A stretch of 64,000 nucleotides of DNA. It comes from Moheibacter sediminis (GTDB lineage Bacteria > Bacteroidota > Bacteroidia > Flavobacteriales > Weeksellaceae). The stretch's first letter is position 1. Each line of letters starts with the position of its first letter. The stretch lies in contig NZ_FWXS01000003.1 in NCBI RefSeq assembly GCF_900176425.1, positions 124,001 to 188,000 of the forward strand, read 5' to 3'. Of the stretch, positions 41,334 to 49,854 are shown in pieces. The translations under genes were made by a program, and so were the position numbers. A model generated the notes under the pieces. That model did no database searches. It worked only from the letters and a program-made list of their open reading frames with translations, and was not told where the DNA came from.

Positions 41334-42308
41334 ATGTCCATATTTGATAAAAGAGTTAATTACAAACCGTTTGAATATCCCGGAATATTTCAATTTACGG
41401 AAGCCATCAATAAATCATTTTGGGTGCATAGTGAAGTAGATTTCACAGCAGATACACAAGATTTTCATTCACACTTGACAGTAGCGGAACGCATCGCCAT
41501 CAAAAACAGTTTGCTGGCAATTGCACAAATCGAAGTAGCGGTAAAAACTTTTTGGGGAGACATTTACCAGCATTTTCCGAAACCTGAATTTAATGGATTG
41601 GGCGCAACTTTTGCTGAATGTGAATTTCGTCATTCAGAAGCTTATTCAAGACTTTTGGAAGTTTTAGGTTACAATGATGAATTCGAAAACTTGTTGGAAG
41701 TTCCGGTTATCAAAGAAAGAATCGAATACCTTTCTGCTGCTTTGAAAGATGCAAGATCACAAGACCGCAAGAAATATGTAGTTTCATTGATTTTGTTCTC
41801 AATTTTGATTGAAAATGTTTCATTGTTCAGCCAATTTGGGATTATCCTTTCTTTTACAAAATTCAAAGGATATATGAAAAATGTGAGCAACATCATTGCC
41901 TGGACTTCGGTTGATGAGCAGATTCACGCCAATGCAGGGATTTATATAGTCAATAAAATCCGTGAAGAATTCCCTGATTTCTTTGATGATGAAATGATTG
42001 GCCACATCCATGCAACCGTTGAAAATTCAATCGATATAGAAGAAAGAATTTTAGACTGGATTTTCATCGAAGGCAATATTGAAACTGTAAACAAGACCGA
42101 TTTGCTCAATTTCATGAAATTCAGAGTAGATGACAGTATGAGAAAAATCGGATTGAAACCGGTTTACAATATTTCTCAAGAATTGTACAAGCCAATGGCT
42201 TGGTTCGAAGAAGAAGTTTTTGCCAACAGCTTAGACGATTTCTTTGCAAAACGTCCAACAGATTACACCAAACACGATAAACCAATTACCGCTAACGATT
42301 TATTTTAA
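41334..42308 (+). CDS. nrdB: ribonucleotide reductase class I, beta subunit
   Basis: The 324-residue ferritin-like subunit holds the metal-radical site. Visible ligands: Glu67 (where E. coli has Asp84), Glu97 and His100 in ECEFRHSEAY, a Glu in LIENVSLF, and Glu/His in SVDEQIHANAG. Tyr104, four residues after His100, matches the radical Tyr122 of E. coli, so the radical site looks canonical. There is no N-terminal ATP-cone. It is followed 19 bases later by nrdA, in beta-then-alpha order. Confidence 0.96.
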   Translation: MSIFDKRVNYKPFEYPGIFQFTEAINKSFWVHSEVDFTADTQDFHSHLTVAERIAIKNSLLAIAQIEVAVKTFWGDIYQHFPKPEFNGLGATFAECEFRHSEAYSRLLEVLGYNDEFENLLEVPVIKERIEYLSAALKDARSQDRKKYVVSLILFSILIENVSLFSQFGIILSFTKFKGYMKNVSNIIAWTSVDEQIHANAGIYIVNKIREEFPDFFDDEMIGHIHATVENSIDIEERILDWIFIEGNIETVNKTDLLNFMKFRVDDSMRKIGLKPVYNISQELYKPMAWFEEEVFANSLDDFFAKRPTDYTKHDKPITANDLF

Positions 42309-42327
42309 ACTAAAAGCCACTCAATAT

Positions 42328-44028
42328 ATGGAACTACAAGACAAAGAACTACCGATACAGACAACACTTCAGCCCGAGTTAAGAGAAAAACTTTGGTGGA
42401 AAAATGAAGAAAGTGAACAAATACTCAACAGAGGATATTTACTAAAAGGTGAAACTGTAGAAGGTGCAATCGAACGCATCTGTGGAGCTGCTGCAAAACG
42501 TCTTTACAAACCGGAATTGAAAGAATCTTTCATGGAAATGGTAGAGCGCGGTTGGATGAGTTTGAGTTCGCCGATTTGGGCAAACATGGGAACAGAAAGA
42601 GGTTTGCCGATTTCGTGTTTCAATGTTCACATTCCGGACAGCATCGAAGGAATTACCCATAAATTAGGAGAAGTAATCATGCAGACCAAAATCGGAGGGG
42701 GAACTTCAGGTTATTTTGGTTCTTTGAGAGAAAGAGGAAGTGCAGTGACGGACAACGGAAAGAGTAGTGGAGCCGTTAGTTTTATGAAACTGTTTGATAC
42801 TGCGATGGATACGATTTCACAAGGTGGTGTGAGAAGAGGTGCTTTTGCCGCTTATATTGACATTGACCATGCAGATATTGATGAATTTTTGAAAATTAAA
42901 AATATCGGAAATCCAATTCAGAACTTGTTTACAGGAGTTTGTGTTCCTGATTATTGGATGCAGGAAATGGTAGATGGTGATATGGAAAAACGCCAGGTTT
43001 GGGCGAAAATTTTAGAAAGCCGCCAGCAAAAAGGATTACCGTATATTTTGTTTTCTGATAATGTGAATCGTAATAAGCCACAGGTTTATAAAGATTTAAA
43101 TATGAGAATCAATGCAAGTAATTTGTGTTCAGAGATCATGTTGCCTTCCAATGAAGATGAGTCATTCATTTGTTGTCTATCTTCCATGAATTTGGAACTA
43201 TATGACGAATGGAAAGATACGGAAGCAGTGAAATTGGCGATTTTCTTCTTAGATGCAGTTTTACAGGAATTTATCGAAAAAACAGAAGGAAACCATTATT
43301 TAGCATCTGCAAACCGTTTCGCGAAAAGACACAGAGCGCTTGGTTTAGGCGTTTTAGGGTGGCATTCATATTTACAAAAAAACATGATTCCATTCGAAGG
43401 ATTGGAAGCTAAAATGTTGACAACTGAAATATTCAAGCACATCCAGGACAGAGCAGACAAAGCAACTCAGGAATTGGCTAGAATCTATGGAGAGCCGGAA
43501 TTGTTGAAAGAATACGGACGAAGAAACACCACGACATTGGCGATTGCTCCGACAACTTCTTCTTCTGCAATTTTAGGACAGACTTCTCCGGGAATTGAGC
43601 CGTTCAGCAGCAATTATTACAAAGCGGGACTATCCAAAGGAAATTTCATGCGTAAAAACAAATATCTGGCTAAATTATTGATTGAAAAAGGTTTAGATAA
43701 CGAAGACACTTGGAGAAACATCATGTTGAACGGAGGAAGCGTACAGCAAGTAGATGGATTGACAGACCATGAAAAAGCGGTCTTCAAAACATTCAAAGAA
43801 ATCAGCCAGCTGGAAATTATTCAGCAAGCATCCATTCGCCAGAAATATGTGGACCAGTCACAAAGTTTAAACTTGAACATTCCTTCGGAATTGCCGATCA
43901 AGGATGTAAATAATTTATTGATCGAAGCATGGAAATTAGGAGTGAAAACACTTTATTACCAAAGAAGCCAAAGCGTTTCCAAAGAAATGGTTACGAACTT
44001 GGTAAGCTGCAGCAGCTGTGAATCATAG
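42328..44028 (+). CDS. nrdA: ribonucleotide reductase class I, alpha subunit (short form)
   Basis: The start at 42328 (566 residues) is chosen because the earlier in-frame ATG lies inside nrdB. Catalytic features are present: GLPISCFNVHIPD (Cys97), NLCSEIMLPS, SFICCLSSMNL and a C-terminal CSSC pair for re-reduction, plus GGGTSGYFGSLRERG and PTTSSSAILGQTSPGIEP. It is about 200 residues shorter than E. coli NrdA; the N-terminal ATP-cone is absent. Since NrdB also lacks one, the usual dATP off-switch is not encoded here. Confidence 0.96.
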   Translation: MELQDKELPIQTTLQPELREKLWWKNEESEQILNRGYLLKGETVEGAIERICGAAAKRLYKPELKESFMEMVERGWMSLSSPIWANMGTERGLPISCFNVHIPDSIEGITHKLGEVIMQTKIGGGTSGYFGSLRERGSAVTDNGKSSGAVSFMKLFDTAMDTISQGGVRRGAFAAYIDIDHADIDEFLKIKNIGNPIQNLFTGVCVPDYWMQEMVDGDMEKRQVWAKILESRQQKGLPYILFSDNVNRNKPQVYKDLNMRINASNLCSEIMLPSNEDESFICCLSSMNLELYDEWKDTEAVKLAIFFLDAVLQEFIEKTEGNHYLASANRFAKRHRALGLGVLGWHSYLQKNMIPFEGLEAKMLTTEIFKHIQDRADKATQELARIYGEPELLKEYGRRNTTTLAIAPTTSSSAILGQTSPGIEPFSSNYYKAGLSKGNFMRKNKYLAKLLIEKGLDNEDTWRNIMLNGGSVQQVDGLTDHEKAVFKTFKEISQLEIIQQASIRQKYVDQSQSLNLNIPSELPIKDVNNLLIEAWKLGVKTLYYQRSQSVSKEMVTNLVSCSSCES

Positions 44029-44059
44029 AAAATTTAATTACTCTTATAGTTAATTTCTT

Positions 44060-44098
44060 ACAACCCTGATTTTCATTAAAAATCAGGGTTGTATTTTT
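44060..44098 (+). terminator. intrinsic terminator after nrdA
   Basis: ACAACCCTGATTTT (44060-44073) pairs with AAAATCAGGGTTGT (44078-44091), then TATTTTTTC. Confidence 0.9.
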
Positions 44099-44161
44099 TC
44101 TCAAGGCTTGAATGGAACAATATTTGCAGTTTGTAATTTTTGGGCAAAGGGAAAATAGCAG

Positions 44162-44980
44162 ATGAAAATTACTCGTTTAATACCGATTATACTTATACCA
44201 ATTATTTCTTGTAATACAATGAACCGCGGTGGCTCGCAGTCTTATGAATCATTGAGTATGGTGGAATCGACGCCGATGATCAATGATTATGGCCGAACAA
44301 TTCTTGCAAGATTTGATGTACCGGCAGGCTACGAAAGAACTCAACTAAAGTCAGGTTCGTTTGGGGAATATTTACGCACTTTAAATTTAAAACCCGAAGG
44401 GGCTCCTGCCCGAATGTACGACGGGAAAATTAAGCCCAATCCCAATATTTATGTGTCAGTAATAGACATGCCCATTTCCCCAAAAGACTTACAATCCTCT
44501 GCTGATGCGGTTATCCGTTTAAAATCAGAATATTTATTTGCCAATCAAAATTTCGATAAAATATCTTTTCACGGAAACCAAACCAAATATTCATTTGCTG
44601 AATTTTCTAATGGCGATACTTCAAAATCTAAATTCAATGAATACCTGGATTATGTAATGGAAAAAGTTTCCACACCCAGTTTTTGTTCCGATTTGACTTC
44701 GGTTAAATTAAAAGACATTCAGGTTGGAGACGTATTTGTTCAGCAAAGCAGTCCCAATGGACATGCTGTGATAGTGGTAGATTTAGCCAAAAATGCCCGA
44801 GGAGAAAAAGTTTTTTTATTGGCCCAAAGTTATCAGCCTGCACAGGAAATACAGATTATAGCCAATCCTTCTCGTGATGACATCAGTCCTTGGTATGAAG
44901 CGAAAGAAGGTTCAATGTTGACCCCGGAATGGCGTTTCCTAACTACAGACTTGATGAGATTCAAAGATTTGAAAGACTAA
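44162..44980 (+). CDS. DUF4846 domain lipoprotein
   Basis: The 272-residue protein has a lipoprotein signal ending PIISC (Cys17) and a single DUF4846 domain: ILARFDVPAGYERTQLKSGSFGEYLRTLNL, then RMYDGKIKPNPNIYVSVIDM, and the C-terminal VGDVFVQQSSPNGHAVIVVDLA with the conserved His. The late GHAVIVV phrase recalls NlpC/P60-like or papain-like folds, but no assignment is made. Function of the family is unknown. Single gene with its own leader. Confidence 0.85.
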   Translation: MKITRLIPIILIPIISCNTMNRGGSQSYESLSMVESTPMINDYGRTILARFDVPAGYERTQLKSGSFGEYLRTLNLKPEGAPARMYDGKIKPNPNIYVSVIDMPISPKDLQSSADAVIRLKSEYLFANQNFDKISFHGNQTKYSFAEFSNGDTSKSKFNEYLDYVMEKVSTPSFCSDLTSVKLKDIQVGDVFVQQSSPNGHAVIVVDLAKNARGEKVFLLAQSYQPAQEIQIIANPSRDDISPWYEAKEGSMLTPEWRFLTTDLMRFKDLKD

Positions 44981-45034
44981 TAATTCTCCGCGTCCGAAAT
45001 TTATTCCTTAAATTTGAAGGAAATTTCACGCACA

Positions 45035-45502
45035 ATGAATCATAAATTAATATTCACATTTATACTTGGAATTACAATGCTTTTAAGTGCTTGTAACAAT
45101 TCCAAAGTGACTTCAAAAGAGGGAAAAGAAATGTCTGACTTTGAAATAGTTTTCGAATCCGAATACGGAGGAACCGGACAAGAAGAAACAAAAGTAATAG
45201 AAAATCAAGGAGAATTTGCAGAATTATGGGTACAAGTTACCATGCAGCCTGCACAAAGTGCTCCTCACATTGATTTTTCCAAAAAAATCATCATTGCAAA
45301 ACATTTCCAAAGTAAAAACAGCGGCGGAACTGAATACAAAATCGAGTCAGTTTTCCAAAAAGGAAGTACCATTGAAGTGCATTACAGCGCAACAGGGCCT
45401 GAAGGCATGGCAACCATGGCAATCACCAATCCATTGATGATTTTGTCAGTTGACAAAGTGGAGAATCCCAAAGTAGAATTCATTAATCACAACGGAAATT
45501 AA
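45035..45502 (+). CDS. PrcB-like lipoprotein
   Basis: Starting at the ATG at 45035 (155 residues) gives a direct lipoprotein signal, MNHKLIFTFILGITMLLSAC. The mature part matches the PrcB C-terminal domain family: ESEYGGTGQEETKVIENQGEFAELW, IDFSKKIIIAKHFQSKNSGGTEYKIESV and a closing LSVDKVENPKVEF. PrcB was described as a component of the Treponema dentilisin protease complex; most members have no proven role. A TAAATTTG sequence at 45009 may be its -7 box. The next gene starts one base after its stop. Confidence 0.85.
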   Translation: MNHKLIFTFILGITMLLSACNNSKVTSKEGKEMSDFEIVFESEYGGTGQEETKVIENQGEFAELWVQVTMQPAQSAPHIDFSKKIIIAKHFQSKNSGGTEYKIESVFQKGSTIEVHYSATGPEGMATMAITNPLMILSVDKVENPKVEFINHNGN

Positions 45503-45503
45503 G

Positions 45504-46697
45504 ATGCAGCGCGTATATTTAGACAATGCGGCTACAACGCCGATGCACAAAGAAGTGATTGATACAATGACACAGTGCATGCACAACATTTACGGAAATC
45601 CTTCATCTACACACGTTTTTGGAAGAGAGGCAAAAGCACAGATGGAACTTTCCCGTAAAAAAATTGCCGAATTATTAAACGTTTCTTCGTCAGAAATTGT
45701 ATTCACATCTTGCGGTACGGAATCCAACAATTTCATCATCCGCTCTTGCGTTGACCATTTGGGAGTGACTCGAATTATAACTTCAACATTAGAACACAAA
45801 TGCGTTCAGGAAACCGTTGCAGAAATGGAATCCAACCGAAAAGTAGAAGTCATAAGAGTTAAATTAGACCCAAGTGGTTCAGTCGATTATGATGAATTGG
45901 AAAGAATTTTACAAGTTTCCGACAAAAAAACTTTGGTAACGCTCATGCACGCCAATAACGAAATAGGAAATTTGTTAGACGTCGAAAAAGTACAGCAATT
46001 GTGCGAAGAAAATAATGCGCTTTTCCACACAGATACCGTTCAGACATTGGGACATTATCCGATGGATTTGAGCAAATTAAAAATTGATTTCGCATCTTGC
46101 AGTGCGCACAAATTACACGGACCCAAAGGAATAGGATTTGCATTTGTCAGGAAATCATTACAATTCAAACCACAGATTACAGGAGGCGGACAAGAACGAA
46201 ACCTGCGTTCTGGAACCGAAAATGTTTATGGCGTAGTGGGATTGGCAAAAGCATTTGAAATGTCATTGAATGATTTGGACAAACATCGTGCACACATCGA
46301 AGATTTGAAATCCTACACAATTCAAAAATTGCAGGAAGAAATTCCGGGCGTTGAATTCAACGGACTTTCTGCAGATTTGGACAAAAGTCTTTATACCGTT
46401 TTAAATGTACGTTTGCCGTTCAAAGATGCTTTAATCGGATTTGAATTGGAACTTAAAGGAATCGCCGTTTCACAAGGAAGCGCATGCAGTTCGGGCGCGT
46501 CCAAAGTTTCTACAGTTATTCAGTCTGTTTTAGATGCAGAAACTATTGAGAGAATCACACCCGTTCGCGTATCGTACAGCTGCTACAACACACGTGAAGA
46601 CATAGACCGTTTGGTAAATGTCATCAAACAAATCAGCGAAAAACATTTGGTTGCACATTATACGTTTAAATGTCATTCCGATGAAGGAGGAATCTAA
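45504..46697 (+). CDS. cysteine desulfurase family protein (NifS/IscS-like)
   Basis: The 397-residue PLP enzyme removes sulfur from cysteine for Fe-S clusters or thiolation. Seen: the N-terminal VYLDNAATTPMHKEV, the PLP lysine in CSAHKLHGPKGIGF, the pocket HTDTVQTLGHYP and the active-site cysteine in SQGSACSSGASKVS. The last nine residues (CHSDEGGI and the preceding Lys) are encoded by a GTCATTCCGA...GAATCT dispersed repeat that supplies the stop codon, so the C terminus is probably not native. No isc or suf genes accompany it. Confidence 0.95.
   Translation: MQRVYLDNAATTPMHKEVIDTMTQCMHNIYGNPSSTHVFGREAKAQMELSRKKIAELLNVSSSEIVFTSCGTESNNFIIRSCVDHLGVTRIITSTLEHKCVQETVAEMESNRKVEVIRVKLDPSGSVDYDELERILQVSDKKTLVTLMHANNEIGNLLDVEKVQQLCEENNALFHTDTVQTLGHYPMDLSKLKIDFASCSAHKLHGPKGIGFAFVRKSLQFKPQITGGGQERNLRSGTENVYGVVGLAKAFEMSLNDLDKHRAHIEDLKSYTIQKLQEEIPGVEFNGLSADLDKSLYTVLNVRLPFKDALIGFELELKGIAVSQGSACSSGASKVSTVIQSVLDAETIERITPVRVSYSCYNTREDIDRLVNVIKQISEKHLVAHYTFKCHSDEGGI
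46671..46697. repeat. GTCATTCCGA...GAATCT repeat forming the 3' end of the desulfurase gene
   Basis: TGTCATTCCGATGAAGGAGGAATCT followed by AA; in frame it encodes CHSDEGGI and the TAA stop. Confidence 0.6.
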
Positions 46698-46721
46698 TGC
46701 AATGATAAACTAAAACCAAAA

Positions 46722-47192
46722 GTGAACGGGCTCGACATCGCACTCGCAATCATCCTAGTTATTGGGCTTGCCGGCGGATTCCAGAAAGGATTTATTAAAT
46801 CCCTGTCAGGATTCATCGGGATTGGGATTGCCATTTGGATAGGCTTCAACTTTTCTAATCTCCTCGAAGCATTCGTGATTGAACAAGACTTCATCCCCGG
46901 CGCATTGGTCAAAATCGTATCTCTGATTCTTACAATTGTACTCGTCGTCATCGCCATAAAAATCATTTCCAAAATTCTGCACGAAGTCGTTCACGGTGTA
47001 GGATTAGGTATATTCAATCGGCTCGGAGGTGCCGTCTTCGGATTTCTCATCAATCTCCTCGTATTAAGCGCAATTATTTATTACACCTATCCATTCATAA
47101 GTAAAATCGGAGAACCGGAAATTTGGGAACAAAGTCAACTTACTCCATATCTGTTGGAAATCGCAGAACTTCTCAAAATAAATTTCTTTTAA
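46722..47192 (+). CDS. CvpA family membrane protein
   Basis: The 156-residue protein, read from a GTG at 46722, has four hydrophobic helices and the CvpA opening NGLDIALAIILVIGLAGGFQKGFIKSLSG, then a second signature GLGIFNRLGGAVFGFLINLLVLSAI. CvpA-like proteins are inner-membrane proteins first linked to colicin V production and later to envelope stress. It starts 24 bases after the desulfurase stop, so co-transcription is likely. Confidence 0.9.
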   Translation: MNGLDIALAIILVIGLAGGFQKGFIKSLSGFIGIGIAIWIGFNFSNLLEAFVIEQDFIPGALVKIVSLILTIVLVVIAIKIISKILHEVVHGVGLGIFNRLGGAVFGFLINLLVLSAIIYYTYPFISKIGEPEIWEQSQLTPYLLEIAELLKINFF

Positions 47193-47209
47193 AATTTCTC
47201 CTTTGGATG

Positions 47210-47300
47210 TTAGGAGCTGGGCGCCTTAACGGGCTGGCGGCACTCGCTTCCCGATAAAAATCGGGAGAGCTCAGACAAATGCCTTCATCCCGGGCGCTAA
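47210..47300. repeat. G+C-rich intergenic repeat, type A
   Basis: A G+C-rich stretch running from TTAGGAGCTGGGCGCC to CCCGGGCGCTAA, containing the hairpin TTCCCGATAAAAATCGGGA. Its composition is unlike the flanks. It resembles in style the block at 57983-58075; such blocks recur between genes in Flavobacteria. Confidence 0.5.
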
Positions 47301-47426
47301 TTCGTTATCCAAATAATTATGGAATCGATGTAATTAAGAATAAATTTCACCGAAAAATTAATCCTAATTAGGTATATTCCAACGAAAAAATCTATTTTCG
47401 TCCCCAGAATTAAAACAAACAATAAT

Positions 47427-48569
47427 ATGGATTTTCAACTATCAGAAGAACATTTGATGATACGACAGGCGGCAAGAGACTTTGCTCAAACAGAACTACT
47501 TCCCGGAGTCATCGAACGCGACGAACACCAAAAATTCCCAACCGAACAAATCAAAAAAATGGGCGAACTCGGATTCCTCGGAATGATGGTTGACCCTAAA
47601 TACGGCGGAAGCGGACTCGACACCATGTCTTACGTTCTCGCAATGGAAGAAATTTCGAAAGTCGATGCTTCAGCTTCAGTAGTGATGTCCGTAAACAACT
47701 CACTCGTTTGTTGGGGAATCGAAAAATTCGGATCAGAAGAACAAAAACAAAAATACCTTACCAAATTAGCAACGGGCGAACAAATCGGTGCTTTCTGTCT
47801 TTCTGAGCCGGAAGCAGGTTCAGACGCAACTTCTCAAAGAACTACCGCAGAAGATAAAGGCGATTATTACTTATTAAACGGAACGAAGAACTGGATTACC
47901 AACGGTAGTACAGCTTCCGTCTATTTGGTAATTGCACAAACCAACCCAGAATTGGGACACAAAGGAATCAACTGTTTGATAGTTGAAAAAGGAATGGAAG
48001 GCTTCCAAGTCGGTTTGAAAGAAAATAAATTGGGAATCCGTGGTTCTGACACGCATTCATTGATGTTCACAGACGTGAAAGTTCCAAAAGAAAACAGAAT
48101 CGGTGAAGACGGTTTCGGATTCAAATTCGCAATGCAGACACTTTCAGGTGGTAGAATCGGAATTGCATCTCAGGCATTGGGAATCGCGAGCGGTGCCTAT
48201 GAATTGGCATTGAAGTATTCACAGGAAAGAAAAGCTTTCGGAAAAACAATTTCAGAACATCAAGCCATCGCTTTCAAATTGGCAGATATGGCGACCAATA
48301 TCGACGCAGCAAGACACCTTTGTATGCATGCTGCCTGGTTGAAAGACCAAAAACAAAACTTCGATAAAGAAGGAGCAATGGCAAAATTGTTCGCTTCTAA
48401 AACGGCGATGGACGTAACGGTTGAAGCTGTTCAAATCCATGGTGGATACGGTTTCGTGAAAGAATACCACGTTGAGCGTTTGATGCGCGATGCGAAAATT
48501 ACACAGATTTACGAAGGAACTTCTGAAATTCAGAAAATTGTGATTTCCCGCTCTGTATTGAAGGGATAA
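47427..48569 (+). CDS. acyl-CoA dehydrogenase
   Basis: The 380-residue flavoenzyme has the full three-part ACAD fold. Visible: GAFCLSEPEAGSDATSQRTTA (signature 1), NGTKNWITNG, GFGFKFAMQTLSGGRIGIASQALG, and signature 2 at the C terminus, with catalytic Glu in IYEGTSEIQKIVISR. It is closest in pattern to short-chain (butyryl-type) dehydrogenases. It acts on fatty acids or branched-chain acyl-CoA; the branched-chain E1 gene 10 kb away would feed such an enzyme. A TATTTTCG -7-like box lies upstream. Confidence 0.96.
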   Translation: MDFQLSEEHLMIRQAARDFAQTELLPGVIERDEHQKFPTEQIKKMGELGFLGMMVDPKYGGSGLDTMSYVLAMEEISKVDASASVVMSVNNSLVCWGIEKFGSEEQKQKYLTKLATGEQIGAFCLSEPEAGSDATSQRTTAEDKGDYYLLNGTKNWITNGSTASVYLVIAQTNPELGHKGINCLIVEKGMEGFQVGLKENKLGIRGSDTHSLMFTDVKVPKENRIGEDGFGFKFAMQTLSGGRIGIASQALGIASGAYELALKYSQERKAFGKTISEHQAIAFKLADMATNIDAARHLCMHAAWLKDQKQNFDKEGAMAKLFASKTAMDVTVEAVQIHGGYGFVKEYHVERLMRDAKITQIYEGTSEIQKIVISRSVLKG

Positions 48570-48596
48570 TAATTAAAAATATATTGAAATAAATGT

Positions 48597-48624
48597 AGAG
48601 ACGGACAATTGTCCGTCTTTTTTA
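48597..48624 (+). terminator. intrinsic terminator after the acyl-CoA dehydrogenase gene
   Basis: AGACGGACAATTGTCCGTCT (48599-48618) is a perfect palindrome followed by a T run. Confidence 0.88.
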
Positions 48625-49080
48625 TACCAATCCAAATTGTTTAAAATGATGTGCGAAATGTTTACTGTGAAAAACAATCCATTCATCATAATTCAATAAT
48701 CCCAAAGCCGGATGCATCATTGATTTTTCTTTATCATCCTTATAAAATTCCTCAAAAATTTTAAGTTCATTTTCTAATTTCTCAATGGCTTTCTGCAAAT
48801 TTTCATAACGAAGTTCGGGCAAAGTATTTTCTTCCTGACCCGGAACTCTGATTCCCATTGGAAATTCCATGTCGGTATAAATCAAACCTTGTTTCCATTT
48901 TACAGCCGTTTCTTCACTCCGCATCAATTGTCCTTTGATGCCGCCATTGGAAAGTTTTGCCAATAAAATCAAATGTTCAATCATGTGTTGCGATGTCATG
49001 ATGCCGAAAACAGGTTGAGTTTCAGGGTTTAATTTTTTCAATAAATTAGAAATTACCGGATGGTTTTGAATGTCAATCAT
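48622..49080 (-). CDS. DUF1569/DinB-like protein
   Basis: The 152-residue cytoplasmic protein resembles DUF1569 members of the DinB-like four-helix fold: MTSQHMIEHLILLAKLSNGG near residues 28-47 and MHPALGLLNYDEWIVFHSKHFAHHFKQFGL at the end. Spaced histidines (in SQHMIEH, FHSKH and AHHF) could bind a metal as in DinB enzymes. Its function is not known. It converges on the acyl-CoA dehydrogenase and is divergent from the Crp/Fnr gene. Confidence 0.82.
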   Translation of the reverse strand: MIDIQNHPVISNLLKKLNPETQPVFGIMTSQHMIEHLILLAKLSNGGIKGQLMRSEETAVKWKQGLIYTDMEFPMGIRVPGQEENTLPELRYENLQKAIEKLENELKIFEEFYKDDKEKSMMHPALGLLNYDEWIVFHSKHFAHHFKQFGLV

Positions 49081-49145
49081 AGAATTTTATTTAATGCTGA
49101 TGAATGTACAAATATTGCCGTAAATTGAGCCAAAATTCAACCGGA

Positions 49146-49742
49146 ATGTTTGAAGAAATAATCGAATATTTTCAAGGAAAATCAGTTGACATAACACCTG
49201 AGCTCAGAAAAGTTGTACAGGAAAACCTCATCGAGAAAAAAGTAAAAAAGAACGAAGTGATTTTACGTCAAGGCGAATCCTGCCTGCACACTTTTTTTGT
49301 TGCCAAAGGTTTGCTTCGTGCCTACACGATTGACAATCACGGAAAAGAACATATTTTACAGTTTGCACCCGAAAACTGGTTAATTTCTGACCGTTCGAGT
49401 GTTCTGTTTCATGATACTTCCGAGCAATACATCGAAGCGGTGGAAGATTCTAAAATCGTGATGATGAACGAGGCTTTTTTTGAAAAAATTTCTGAATTAA
49501 GCCCTTCATTCAGAACTTATAATTTATTTGCACTCAACAATCACATTCGTCATTTACACAAAAGAATCAATCTTCTTTTAAGCGCAACCGCCGAGGTTCG
49601 GTATTTAGATTTTATTAAATTGTATCCGGATGTTACCCTTCGTGTGCCGCAATGGATGATTGCTTCTTATTTGGGAATCACACCCGAATCTTTGAGTCGT
49701 GTCCGTAAAGAATTGGCGCACAAAAACTTCAAACCAGGGTAA
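49146..49742 (+). CDS. Crp/Fnr family transcription regulator
   Basis: I take the ATG at 49146 (198 residues), since the earlier in-frame ATG at 49104 adds a tail unlike the family. A cyclic-nucleotide-binding beta barrel (KNEVILRQGESCLHTFFVAKGLLRAYTID) is followed by a helix-turn-helix (VTLRVPQWMIASYLGITPESLSRVRKELA). No Fnr-type cysteine cluster is present, so it is not an oxygen sensor of the Fnr kind. It stands 112 bases before the pirin cluster in the same direction and may control it. Confidence 0.92.
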   Translation: MFEEIIEYFQGKSVDITPELRKVVQENLIEKKVKKNEVILRQGESCLHTFFVAKGLLRAYTIDNHGKEHILQFAPENWLISDRSSVLFHDTSEQYIEAVEDSKIVMMNEAFFEKISELSPSFRTYNLFALNNHIRHLHKRINLLLSATAEVRYLDFIKLYPDVTLRVPQWMIASYLGITPESLSRVRKELAHKNFKPG

Positions 49743-49854
49743 TTATTATTATAAATTTTTAATTTTTATAAATAATTCAAAATATTCTTAATTATCCTAC
49801 ATCAATGTATATCTTTTGATTTGATACTAATTTTGTTTCAAATCTTATTCAAAG

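Noticed and set aside
47210-47300. Possible tRNA or riboswitch because of high G+C and hairpins
   Set aside because: No cloverleaf, no TTCGA loop and no known aptamer pattern; fits a dispersed repeat better.
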